NCBI RefSeq assembly: GCF_000687835.1
Contig: NZ_JHYB01000004.1
Location: 91,001 to 155,000, forward strand
Source: Haploplasma modicum ATCC 29102
GTDB lineage: Bacteria; Bacillota_I; Bacilli_A; Acholeplasmatales; Acholeplasmataceae
Direction of reading: 5' to 3'
DNA: 64,000 bases
Below, one piece after another: positions 8,801 through 17,134 of this stretch (its first letter is position 1; each line of letters opens with the position of its first letter). Position numbers and translations under genes: made by a program. The notes below the pieces were generated by a model. That model did no database searches. It was not told the origin of the DNA and saw nothing but the letters and a program-made list of their open reading frames with translations.

Positions 8801-9892
8801 TTAACCCCTCGCTTTTAAATATGCACTAATAAAGTCTTGTAAGTCTCCATCCATAACATCATTAATTTGGCTTGTTTCATAGTTTGTTCTATGGTCTTTA
8901 ACCATTTGATATGGGTGGAACACATAACTTCTAATTTGTGATCCCCAAGCAATATCTTTTAACTCACCTTTAATGTTAGCTAATTTTTCTTCTTTTTTTC
9001 TAATTTCTTCTTGAATTAATTTAGCTTTTAAAAGATTCATTGCTGTTTCTCTATTTTTTATTTGACTACGTTCATTTTGGCAACTAACAATAATATTAGT
9101 TGGAATATGCGTAATTCTAACGGCTGAATCGGTTGTATTAACTGACTGACCACCAGCACCACTTGAACGATAAACGTCAACTCTTAAATCTTCATCTTTT
9201 ATTTCTACTGAGACACTATTATCAATTTCTGGCATAACTTCAACTGAAGCAAAAGATGTATGTCTTCTTGCGTTAGAATCAAACGGAGATATTCTTACTA
9301 AGCGATGAACCCCTCGTTCTGCTTTTAAATAACCATATGCATAATCACCTTTTACAAGCATAGTAACAGACTTAATTCCAGCTTCTTCACCTTGCTGATA
9401 ATCAAGGATTTCCATCTTATATTTCATATTGTTAGCATATCTTTGATACATTCTAAAAATCATTAAAGCCCAGTCCATAGCTTCAGTTCCACCAGCACCA
9501 GCATGAATTTCTAAAATTGCATTATTAGTATCATATTCATCACTTAATAAAATTTCAATTGAAAAATCATCAATTACTTTTTCCAAGTTTGATAAGTCTT
9601 CTTCTAAAATTTCCCATTCTTCAGTTCTTTCTTCACTAATCTCTAGCCAGTCTTTAACACTGTCTAAATCTTTTTCTAACTTTTCAATTTTTTCAATTTT
9701 TTCACTTAGTAAATTAGCTTCCTTAGTAACTTTAGTTGCACTATCTGAGTCATTCCAAAAAGTTGGACTTTGCATAATATTATTTAATTCATCAAGTCTC
9801 ACCTTTAATTCAGATGGTGCAATTTTATTATTTAAATCACTAACTTGTTTTGTTAATTTTTCAATTAACCTATTTACTTCAAATTTTTCCAT
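8801..9892 (-). CDS. prfB: Peptide chain release factor 2
   Basis: 363 residues covering the whole RF2: N-terminal helical domain, the SPF specificity motif (202-204) that reads UAA/UGA, and the catalytic GGQ (247-249). UGA is therefore a stop codon here. The ORF is continuous from an ATG placed 8 nt after an AAGGAG site. The programmed +1 frameshift with in-frame TGA near codon 25, found in many prfB genes, is absent. It lies 12 nt downstream of secA, the classic Firmicutes pair. Confidence 0.96.
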   Translation of the reverse strand: MEKFEVNRLIEKLTKQVSDLNNKIAPSELKVRLDELNNIMQSPTFWNDSDSATKVTKEANLLSEKIEKIEKLEKDLDSVKDWLEISEERTEEWEILEEDLSNLEKVIDDFSIEILLSDEYDTNNAILEIHAGAGGTEAMDWALMIFRMYQRYANNMKYKMEILDYQQGEEAGIKSVTMLVKGDYAYGYLKAERGVHRLVRISPFDSNARRHTSFASVEVMPEIDNSVSVEIKDEDLRVDVYRSSGAGGQSVNTTDSAVRITHIPTNIIVSCQNERSQIKNRETAMNLLKAKLIQEEIRKKEEKLANIKGELKDIAWGSQIRSYVFHPYQMVKDHRTNYETSQINDVMDGDLQDFISAYLKARG

Positions 9893-9904
9893 ATAAAAAA
9901 CTCC

Positions 9905-12364
9905 TTATTGCCAAGGAGCTCTTCTACCCCTTATTTTTTGTTTTTTGGCTTTTTTAGGCTTGTCTGAGCCTTCATTTGTTGCAGTATTTTTAACTACTGC
10001 TTCTCTTTTTACATTATATTCAATATTTGCTTTTAAAACATATTTTGTGACATCTCTTGAAATATTACTAATTAATTCTTCAAATAATCTATATCCTTCT
10101 TTTTGATAAATAACTAAAGGATTTTGTTGACCATATGCTTGTAAGACAACTCCTTGTCTTAATTCGCTCATTGTATCAATGTGATTCATCCAGTATGTAT
10201 CAATAATTCTTAACATTATAACTTTTAAAAACTCAACAAATACTTCTTCTGGTATTTGTGTCTTTTTATTATTAATTTCAAAATTAGCTAATTCTTTTAA
10301 ATATTCAATTACGCCTTCTTCATCTTTTTCTTTTAATGTTTCTAAATCAATTGTATTTGTTCTATAAATTGGACCATTAAAATGTTTATATAATCCTTCA
10401 TAGTCAATTTCTGTTTTTCTGCCTGATTGATCAATATACATACTTGCATCATCTTCAATGCTTCTAAATAACATATTTAAGGCTTGTTCTTCAATATTTG
10501 ATTCTGTTAAAACGTCCATACGTTCTTTATAAATAATTTCACGGTGCATTCTTAACACATCATCATATTTCAAAACATTTTTACGTGATTCAAAGTTATT
10601 TCCTTCAATTCTTTTTTGTGCTCCAGCAACAAACCTTGAAAACATTTTTGATTCAACTGGTGAGTTCTTATCTTCATTTAAGTTTTGTAATAACTGAATT
10701 CTCTTCTTAAAAGTCTCGCCACCAAATCTAACCATTAATTCATCTTCAGCTGATAAATAAAATCTTGAGAACCCTGGATCACCTTGACGTCCAGCACGAC
10801 CTCTTAACTGATTATCAATTCTTCTTGATTCATGTCTTTCGCTACCTAAAACTGCAAGTCCACCTAGTGCGACTACACCTTCACCTAACTTAATGTCAGT
10901 CCCACGACCAGCCATGTTGGTTGCGATTGTAACAGAGCCCATACGACCAGCTTTTTCAACAATTTCAGCTTCTCTTAAATGATTCTTAGCATTTAAAACT
11001 TCATGTGGAATTCTTCTTTTTCTAAGTTCTACCGATAAGAATTCACTTGTTTCAACAGCAATAGTACCAACTAATACTGGTTGTCCTAGTTTATGTCTTG
11101 CTTCAACATCATCTAATAATGCATTATATTTTGCTTCTGCTGTAGCATAAATAAAATCTGGTGCATCTATTCTAATAACAGGTTCATTTGTTGGAATAAC
11201 AATAACGTCCATGTTATAAATTTCATTAAACTCTTCTTCTTCAGTTTTAGCAGTACCAGTCATACCTGATAGTTTTGAGTACATTCTAAAGAAGTTTTGG
11301 TAAGTAATAGTTGCAACAGTAATAGTTTCTTTTTTAATTTCTACACCTTCTTTAGCTTCAATTGCTTGGTGTAATCCTTCACTAAACTGTCTACCATGTA
11401 AAATACGACCTGTAAATTGGTCAACGATTAATACTTCGTTATTATCAACTACATACTCTTTATCTCTTTGTAAAATATAATTAGCTCTTAAGGCATTATT
11501 AATACCATGAACAATTGACACATTATTTAAATCATAAATGTTTTCAACATTGAAAAAAGACTCCGCTTTATTAATACCACTAGGAGTTAACTCAATTGTT
11601 TGTGATTCAACATCTATTTCATAATCATCTTCTAAAAGACTTTTTACATATCTATCAACACGTTCATATAGTCCACCATTATTCTTTGCTCCACCAGAAA
11701 TAATAAGAGGAGTTCTCGCCTCATCAACTAAGATTGAGTCAACTTCGTCAATAATTGCAAACTTTAATCCGCGTTTAGCAACAATATCATTAGCATATAA
11801 TGCCATATGATCTCTTAAATAGTCAAAACCTAATTCACTATTAGTTGAATACATAATATCGCAATCATATGCTTCTTGTTTTTGTTTTTGTGTTAACTCA
11901 CGAATATTTAAGCCCACTGTTAACCCAAGAAATCTGAATAAATCACCAATTTCTCCCTCAACTTCTCTTCTTGCAAGGTATTCGTTAACTGTAACAATAT
12001 GAACACCTTCATTTGTTAAAGCATTTAAGTATGCTGGCATAACAGCAGTTAAAGTTTTACCTTCACCAGTCTTCATTTCAGCAATATTACCACCATGAAT
12101 TGCAACAGCCCCTAATATTTGTACAAAATATGGTTTCATTCCTGTAACTCTGGTTGATGCTTCTCTAACAACAGCATAAGCTTCAACTTGTAGACTATCT
12201 AAACTTTCCCCATTTTGATATCTTTCTTTAAACTCATTTGTTTTTTCTTTTAATTCTAAATCAGTTAGTTTTTGCATTTCTTCGTCTAGTGCAAAAACAT
12301 TTTTAGCAATTATATTTGCTTCTTTTAATACTTTTCTCGTTGGATCAAACCACTTTTTAAACAT
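9905..12364 (-). CDS. secA: Preprotein translocase ATPase SecA
   Basis: 819 residues: NBD1 with Walker A MKTGEGKT (97-104) and IIDEVDSIL, the preprotein cross-linking domain, NBD2 (ATNMAGRGTDI, QLRGRAGRQGDPG), and the helical scaffold/wing domain. It drives export through SecYEG. The C-terminus is basic (KKAKKQKIRGRRAPWQ) and lacks the Cys-rich zinc/SecB-binding tail, as in several small-genome Firmicutes. A good promoter precedes it, and prfB, yitT and recX follow in the same operon. Confidence 0.97.
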   Translation of the reverse strand: MFKKWFDPTRKVLKEANIIAKNVFALDEEMQKLTDLELKEKTNEFKERYQNGESLDSLQVEAYAVVREASTRVTGMKPYFVQILGAVAIHGGNIAEMKTGEGKTLTAVMPAYLNALTNEGVHIVTVNEYLARREVEGEIGDLFRFLGLTVGLNIRELTQKQKQEAYDCDIMYSTNSELGFDYLRDHMALYANDIVAKRGLKFAIIDEVDSILVDEARTPLIISGGAKNNGGLYERVDRYVKSLLEDDYEIDVESQTIELTPSGINKAESFFNVENIYDLNNVSIVHGINNALRANYILQRDKEYVVDNNEVLIVDQFTGRILHGRQFSEGLHQAIEAKEGVEIKKETITVATITYQNFFRMYSKLSGMTGTAKTEEEEFNEIYNMDVIVIPTNEPVIRIDAPDFIYATAEAKYNALLDDVEARHKLGQPVLVGTIAVETSEFLSVELRKRRIPHEVLNAKNHLREAEIVEKAGRMGSVTIATNMAGRGTDIKLGEGVVALGGLAVLGSERHESRRIDNQLRGRAGRQGDPGFSRFYLSAEDELMVRFGGETFKKRIQLLQNLNEDKNSPVESKMFSRFVAGAQKRIEGNNFESRKNVLKYDDVLRMHREIIYKERMDVLTESNIEEQALNMLFRSIEDDASMYIDQSGRKTEIDYEGLYKHFNGPIYRTNTIDLETLKEKDEEGVIEYLKELANFEINNKKTQIPEEVFVEFLKVIMLRIIDTYWMNHIDTMSELRQGVVLQAYGQQNPLVIYQKEGYRLFEELISNISRDVTKYVLKANIEYNVKREAVVKNTATNEGSDKPKKAKKQKIRGRRAPWQ

Positions 12365-12389
12365 GAAATCACTTCCTTTTATCTCTATA

Positions 12390-12418
12390 ATAATACTATA
12401 ATAGAGTTATTTTTTCAA
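12390..12418 (-). promoter_or_regulatory. Sigma-70-type promoter of secA-prfB-yitT-recX
   Basis: On the minus strand: TTGAAA (-35, 12413-12418), 17-nt spacer, TATTAT (-10, 12390-12395). It lies about 25 nt before the secA start. Confidence 0.7.
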
Positions 12419-12457
12419 GACAAAACTAATATTACCATATTTTACACATGAAAATAA

Positions 12458-12510
12458 AAAAAGTAGTTAGTAAAATATTTAATTAAAAATATTCAACTAA
12501 ATCTACTTTT
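12458..12510 (-). terminator. Terminator of metK-lemA operon
   Basis: On the minus strand a long interrupted hairpin (outer arms AAAGTAG and CTACTTT, inner AATATTT/AAATATT) ends in a run of T. The left arm and the stop codon belong to the LemA-like gene, so the terminator overlaps its last codons. Confidence 0.75.
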
Positions 12511-12971
12511 GTAATTTTTGCTATTATATTGTAAGGAAAACTTCTAATATGGCTATTAAAACTTGCTGCATAATTATTGTAAATATTTATTGCTGCTTCA
12601 ATATTTTCCAAATAAAACAAAGCTTTTTTTCGGTAATTTATAACTTCGTCACTTATTTTTATACTGCTATTTTCCTCTAAAAAATATTTAAAATTATTAT
12701 AATCGTTGCTCAACATTAAACTGAATTCACGCATATCATTAATACTTGGATGAGATTTTAAACTTACAGAAGTCTTTACTACTTCTTCATTTAATAAAAA
12801 ATTAATTTCATTTAAATATCTATTTGTTTGATTAAGTAAGGATTCTAATTCAACTTCACTATTAAATATTTGTTCTTTATTAACTTTAATAATTTTATAG
12901 ATAATAAAAGACCATAATAGTAAAATTAGTGAAAAGATTACTATTCCAATTAAAACATATAAGTAAATCAT
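12483..12971 (-). CDS. LemA-like membrane-anchored protein
   Basis: 162 residues: one N-terminal transmembrane helix (about 2-27) followed by a helical domain. The C-terminal part ([21 protein letters not shown]) fits the LemA signature of a repeated YN spacing followed by FP. N-out orientation with a cytosolic helical bundle is expected from the family; its function is unknown. The ATG overlaps the metK TGA (ATGA), so it is translated from the S-box-controlled metK transcript. The assignment is by motif only, since the rest is divergent. Confidence 0.62.
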   Translation of the reverse strand: MIYLYVLIGIVIFSLILLLWSFIIYKIIKVNKEQIFNSEVELESLLNQTNRYLNEINFLLNEEVVKTSVSLKSHPSINDMREFSLMLSNDYNNFKYFLEENSSIKISDEVINYRKKALFYLENIEAAINIYNNYAASFNSHIRSFPYNIIAKITKVDLVEYF

Positions 12972-14119
12972 TTAACAAGTTCCTTAAAAACTTCAAGATC
13001 ATCAAGTTTTTCCCATTTTTGGTCTAATGCATTAACCCCGAAATGACCATAAGATGATGTATTCTTAAATACTGGTTTTTGTAACTCTAACTTTTTAATG
13101 ATTGCTTTGGGTCTTAAATCAAAATTGTCTTTAATTACTTTGTAGATTAATTCTTTTTCTACTTTTTCAGTATTAAAAGTTTCAATAAATAAACTAACAG
13201 GTTCAGCCTTACCAATTGCATATGCAACTTGTAATTCAACTTTGTTTGCAAGATTTGCAGCAACTATATGTTTTGCTAAATATCTAAGCATATAGGCAGC
13301 ACTTCTATCAACTTTACTTGCATCTTTACCACTAAATGCACCACCACCATGTCTTGCGTATCCACCATATGAATCAACAATTATTTTTCTACCTGTAAGA
13401 CCACTATCAGCAGCAGGTCCACCTAAGATAAAGCTTCCTGTTGGATTAATTAAAATCTTGGTGTTTTTATCTAATAAGCCATTTTTTATTACTTCATTAA
13501 TTACATGTTTAGTTAATGCTTCTCTTAATGTTTCTTGGGTGTGTGATGGATCATGCTGTGTTGAGATAACTATTGTATCAATTCTAACTGGATTATTGTT
13601 ACTATCATATTCGATTGTAACTTGAGTCTTACCATCCGGTCTAAGACCGCTTATAATGTTTTTTTCTCTAACTTCTGTTAGTCTAAGTGATAACTTATGT
13701 GCTAAATCAATAGCAAGTGGCATTAAACTATCAGTTTCATTAGATGCATAACCAAACATAATTCCTTGGTCACCAGCCCCTTGATCTAAGTCTTCTTTAT
13801 CAACACCCATAGCAATCTCACTTGATTGTTTTGATAACTCAACTTGAATTGAAACGTTTGATGCATTAAATCCTAATTCATCAGAATTATAGCCAATCTC
13901 TTTTATTGTTTCTCTAACGATTGCTTCATAATCAAGATTAGCATTTGTTGTTATTTCACCAAACACTAATACTAAGTTATTTTTAACTGCTGTTTCACAG
14001 GCTACTCTTGAGTTTTTATCTTGTGCTAAAGCACTGTCTAAGATGCTATCGCTTATTCTATCAGCTACTTTATCTGGATGTCCTTTTGTAACTGATTCAC
14101 TACTAAATAAATAATTCAT
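12968..14119 (-). CDS. metK: S-adenosylmethionine synthetase
   Basis: 383 residues from the ATG at 14119 ([20 protein letters not shown]), chosen because AAAGGAG lies 7 nt before it. A longer frame to 14152 would start inside the leader terminator. Motifs: GHPDK (ATP/Mg site), the [12 protein letters not shown] methionine/ATP loop and GGGAFSGKD (P-loop-like). It makes S-adenosylmethionine from Met and ATP. Controlled by the upstream S-box riboswitch and translationally coupled to the LemA-like gene. It is the only methionine-pathway gene in the window. Confidence 0.97.
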   Translation of the reverse strand: MNYLFSSESVTKGHPDKVADRISDSILDSALAQDKNSRVACETAVKNNLVLVFGEITTNANLDYEAIVRETIKEIGYNSDELGFNASNVSIQVELSKQSSEIAMGVDKEDLDQGAGDQGIMFGYASNETDSLMPLAIDLAHKLSLRLTEVREKNIISGLRPDGKTQVTIEYDSNNNPVRIDTIVISTQHDPSHTQETLREALTKHVINEVIKNGLLDKNTKILINPTGSFILGGPAADSGLTGRKIIVDSYGGYARHGGGAFSGKDASKVDRSAAYMLRYLAKHIVAANLANKVELQVAYAIGKAEPVSLFIETFNTEKVEKELIYKVIKDNFDLRPKAIIKKLELQKPVFKNTSSYGHFGVNALDQKWEKLDDLEVFKELVK

Positions 14120-14135
14120 TTTTATACTCCTTTTT

Positions 14136-14163
14136 AAAAAAAACACTATCATAAGGATAGTGT
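14136..14163 (-). terminator. Riboswitch-controlled terminator in the metK leader
   Basis: Perfect 8-bp stem ACACTATC/GATAGTGT (14143-14150 with 14156-14163, loop of 5) followed on the minus strand by T8. Its loop and 5' side contain CCTTAT, which is complementary to the S-box P1 3' strand, allowing an alternative antiterminator. Confidence 0.9.
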
Positions 14164-14173
14164 CTTACTTTTC

Positions 14174-14263
14174 CTTATTGTTGGGTTTCCCCCTTGTGAA
14201 GGCACCTAATTAAATAGGTTGCCGCTACTTCAAAGCTCACGAAGCTCCATAGCTCTTAATAAG
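14174..14263 (-). promoter_or_regulatory. S-box (SAM-I) riboswitch
   Basis: Read on the minus strand: P1 5' strand CTTATT then AAGAGC, a GGAG segment, GAAGTAGCGGCAACC, a P3 hairpin ending in GGTGC, then the P4 region and P1 3' strand AATAAG (14174-14179) pairing perfectly with 14258-14263. These are the conserved SAM-I core elements in the right order and spacing. SAM binding should stabilise P1 and let the downstream terminator form. Without SAM, ATAAGG of P1 can pair with CCTTAT of the terminator. Confidence 0.93.
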
Positions 14264-14283
14264 TTAATATTAATTTCTTTATT

Positions 14284-14311
14284 ATTATATCACAACTTTT
14301 ATTCTTGTCAA
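14284..14311 (-). promoter_or_regulatory. metK promoter
   Basis: TTGACA (14306-14311), 16-nt spacer, TATAAT (14284-14289) on the minus strand: a consensus promoter starting right after the stop of the preceding gene. The transcript would begin near 14276, just before the riboswitch. Confidence 0.88.
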
Positions 14312-15622
14312 TTATAGACTATTGTAAAGTTCTTCTATTTCATGATTGAATTTTATAAAACGATTAATTAGTTCATAATTAAAGTACATTCCAAGTTTTT
14401 CTTCAAGTTGGTCTACCGCCATCTTATGGTTATATGGCCTCTTATAATCTTCAGGTTTTCTAAGTATTAGATAAAGGTCTGAAAGTAGTATAATTTGTGA
14501 TCTTAAACTTTTATGATTTTCAATAATTAACTTCATCATATTATCATTTAGACTACCAAAAGTAATAGCTCTAATTATTTTTTCACTGACTTGAGCAAGT
14601 TCGATTCGTTCAACAATTAAAACACCCATTTTTGTTTTTTCTTTTAATTTATCATAAATTTTATCATCATATGCACTCTTTGCAAGTGAAGCAAAACCTC
14701 TAATATCATCGTTTTTTAGTGATATTATCGCAAACTCTCCTAACTCTTTTATTTCATCTTTATCCATACTTACTAATGACGCTATTTTTGATGCCATTTT
14801 TTGAACGTTATAGGAATGTTCAACATTAATAGAAATATATGAGTTATTAAAAACTGCATTAAATAAGTTTCCAACGATTAATGAAAAATCGTCTTGAACT
14901 TGTCTTCTCTTAATTAATTCTTTTTTTCTTTCTTCTTGCATATATTGTCCAATAGAAACAATAACAATAACTACTAAGAAAAAAAGTGAGAAAACAACGG
15001 TTCTTAATATTAAATCCCAAAACTGATCAGTTGTTGTAAAGTATTTAAAAAACCCCATCATTGTAAAGCCTTGTGCAACATCTACTATTTTATAAGTCCA
15101 AACAATGTGGATAAATGTTAAAATAATTAACAAAAATAAATATGAATTTGCAAGTAATCTTTTATCTTGATAAAGTGAAATTAAAACAATAGCATAATAA
15201 ATCAGTACATACGCAACCGTTTCAAAACTACTTAAATTGTATAACTTAACATAAATTAATACGGCTGAAAAGAAAATATAAAGTGATGCTACATACATCG
15301 CTATTTGCTGTTTTGTTTCATCGTTTTTATCTAGATTAATTAAAATTTTAAGAAGCTTATTTATCCCAAAAGTAATTGGAAATGAAACTACTGTAATAAT
15401 CCAGTCAGTAGTTTTACCACTTGTTACTGATAATAGAAAAAGTAAAATTGTATAGAAGATATTTGAAACAAAGACAATATTTTTTATAACAACATTTCTG
15501 CGGTGTAAAACCTCAGTATCATTAGTAATATCTATTCCTTGTTCAAAACCAAAAAACTTAGCAAAAATACTACTGCTAATTTTTTGATACCACTTTACTT
15601 TTCTTACCTCATCTTCTTGCAC
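14312..15622 (-). CDS. Membrane protein with degenerate HD-GYP-like domain
   Basis: 436 residues, GTG start preceded by AAAGGTGATTTT. Residues about 45-230 contain six transmembrane helices. The cytosolic C-terminal part (about 245-430) follows the layout of HD-GYP/HD phosphodiesterases (VEHSYNVQKMASKIASLVSM, and later LLSDLYLILRKPEDYKRPY). The HD dyad expected after the first His is absent (FAIISLKNDD) and no GYP signature is seen, so hydrolysis is unlikely. It is the last gene of priA-fmt-pgpA, 11 nt after pgpA. The role is unknown: perhaps a sensor or ligand-binding pseudoenzyme. The domain call is moderate. Confidence 0.6.
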   Translation of the reverse strand: MQEDEVRKVKWYQKISSSIFAKFFGFEQGIDITNDTEVLHRRNVVIKNIVFVSNIFYTILLFLLSVTSGKTTDWIITVVSFPITFGINKLLKILINLDKNDETKQQIAMYVASLYIFFSAVLIYVKLYNLSSFETVAYVLIYYAIVLISLYQDKRLLANSYLFLLIILTFIHIVWTYKIVDVAQGFTMMGFFKYFTTTDQFWDLILRTVVFSLFFLVVIVIVSIGQYMQEERKKELIKRRQVQDDFSLIVGNLFNAVFNNSYISINVEHSYNVQKMASKIASLVSMDKDEIKELGEFAIISLKNDDIRGFASLAKSAYDDKIYDKLKEKTKMGVLIVERIELAQVSEKIIRAITFGSLNDNMMKLIIENHKSLRSQIILLSDLYLILRKPEDYKRPYNHKMAVDQLEEKLGMYFNYELINRFIKFNHEIEELYNSL

Positions 15623-15633
15623 AAAATCACCTT

Positions 15634-16209
15634 TTATTTAATGTCATCCTCAAAATCAAAAATACTTAATTTTTGATAGCTATCATCTACTAATGCTAAT
15701 TCTTCATTAATAACTTGAGCAACTCTTGTTGATGCTGCAGCAGCAATTGCTCCGACTATATCATCTAAGAATGTATGACAAACCCCTTCTTTTTTTCCTT
15801 CTTCATTTAATTTATTAATAACACCAACTTTGTTAACATCAATATCACCAAAGTTTGTTTGACCGATTGTTCCGTATAGTCCTGATAAATCTAGGCCGAG
15901 AGTTTCATCAATTCCAAACAGTCCTAAATCATCATGTAATATCTCTTGCATTGGGCTACTAAAGGCCTTAGCTTCTACTAATCTATCAAGGTCTGCTGCT
16001 AATTGAACAAAGTGGAATGGGTCTCTTAATGACAATATTTTCTCAACTGATTTAATACACAAATCCATTGAAATATCTTTAGTATAACGCGATTGTTGCT
16101 TATGTGTAATCTCAGCAATAGATCTAACAGTTACACCACGTTGTTCTAAAACTTTAATATTCATTTGAAGCATTTCTTCTCTAGTAAATAATGTTCTACC
16201 TTTTTTCAT
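15634..16209 (-). CDS. pgpA: Phosphatidylglycerophosphatase A-family protein (YutG-like)
   Basis: 191 residues resembling Bacillus YutG: SIAEITHKQQSRYTKDISMD near the N-terminus, GLFGIDETLGLDLSGLYGTI in the middle and TFLDDIVGAIAAAASTRVAQ near 145-165. The family includes PgpA, which removes phosphate from phosphatidylglycerolphosphate. The YutG-type soluble form lacks the usual membrane helices, so the substrate is less certain. ATGA overlap with fmt. The N-terminal extension (MKKGRTLFTREEMLQ) keeps a normal ribosome site AGAGGT. Confidence 0.82.
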   Translation of the reverse strand: MKKGRTLFTREEMLQMNIKVLEQRGVTVRSIAEITHKQQSRYTKDISMDLCIKSVEKILSLRDPFHFVQLAADLDRLVEAKAFSSPMQEILHDDLGLFGIDETLGLDLSGLYGTIGQTNFGDIDVNKVGVINKLNEEGKKEGVCHTFLDDIVGAIAAAASTRVAQVINEELALVDDSYQKLSIFDFEDDIK

Positions 16210-17126
16210 AAATTACCTCTTTCTACGTAGTCTTTACTACTAATTAATTTTTGACCATTTAGGAAATCTTTGACATTCATTTTTTTCTTACCTGGAGCTT
16301 GTATTTCTAACACTTCAATAATATCAGTTTTGCTCTTAATTAAAAATGTGTTTTTGTCAATGAATATCTCCCCTGGGCTCATCTCTTTAATTATATCACT
16401 TTTTTTAATTTTATATAATTTATAGGTATTACCATTTATATTAATACTTCCTGCTGGTTCTGGTAATAGTCCTCTTAGTTTATTAATAACTTTAATACCA
16501 TCATCATAGAAATTTAGAAATTCTTCTTCTCTTTTAATTGTATAGGCAAAGCTAACTCGACTTTCATCTTGTTTAACTCTTGGGTAGTTTCCATTTAATA
16601 CTTTAATTAATAAATCGGCACCTAATAAAGCTAATCTTCCAGCAAGAGTTTCAAAATTATCATCCGCTTTTATTACTTCTTCACCTTGTAAAATAATATC
16701 ACCAGCATCCATCTTAAATGCCATATCCATAATAGTAATTCCTGTTTTATCTAAACCATCAAATAAGGCATACTGGATTGGTGCACCACCACGATATTTA
16801 GGTAGTAGTGAGCCATGAACATTAATTGCTTTAATATTATCTAGTAGACTTTTTGGTAATATTTGACCGTATGCTGCTGTTACAATTAAATCTGCATTTA
16901 AGTTAATTAAGGTATTAACATCTTCCTTAATTTTTACTGGTTGTAAAACTTTTAAATTATGTTTTAATGCTAACTTTTTAACCGGTGAAAATACTATTTC
17001 TTTTTTTCTACCTTGTATTTTATCTGGCTGTGTAACAACCATTACTATATTAAATTTTTCAGCAATTAGTCTATCTAAAACTGTTGCTGCAAAATCTGGT
17101 GTACCCATAAATATGATATTTTTCAT
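16206..17126 (-). CDS. fmt: Methionyl-tRNA formyltransferase
   Basis: 306 residues with the N-terminal formyl-transferase Rossmann domain (MGTPDFAATVL, VHGSLLPKYRGGAPIQ with the catalytic Asn/His region) and the C-terminal OB-like tRNA-binding domain (about 205-300). It formylates initiator Met-tRNA; a tRNA-fMet with the C1-A72 mismatch is encoded at 63652-63728. Follows priA by 8 nt and overlaps pgpA by 4 nt. Formyl donor supply may relate to the 5-FTHF cyclo-ligase at 58939. Confidence 0.96.
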   Translation of the reverse strand: MKNIIFMGTPDFAATVLDRLIAEKFNIVMVVTQPDKIQGRKKEIVFSPVKKLALKHNLKVLQPVKIKEDVNTLINLNADLIVTAAYGQILPKSLLDNIKAINVHGSLLPKYRGGAPIQYALFDGLDKTGITIMDMAFKMDAGDIILQGEEVIKADDNFETLAGRLALLGADLLIKVLNGNYPRVKQDESRVSFAYTIKREEEFLNFYDDGIKVINKLRGLLPEPAGSININGNTYKLYKIKKSDIIKEMSPGEIFIDKNTFLIKSKTDIIEVLEIQAPGKKKMNVKDFLNGQKLISSKDYVERGNL

Positions 17127-17134
17127 TTTTCCTC

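Noticed and set aside
14120..14152. Longer N-terminus for metK
   Set aside because: It would start inside the riboswitch terminator; the ATG at 14119 has the ribosome site and the family N-terminus.
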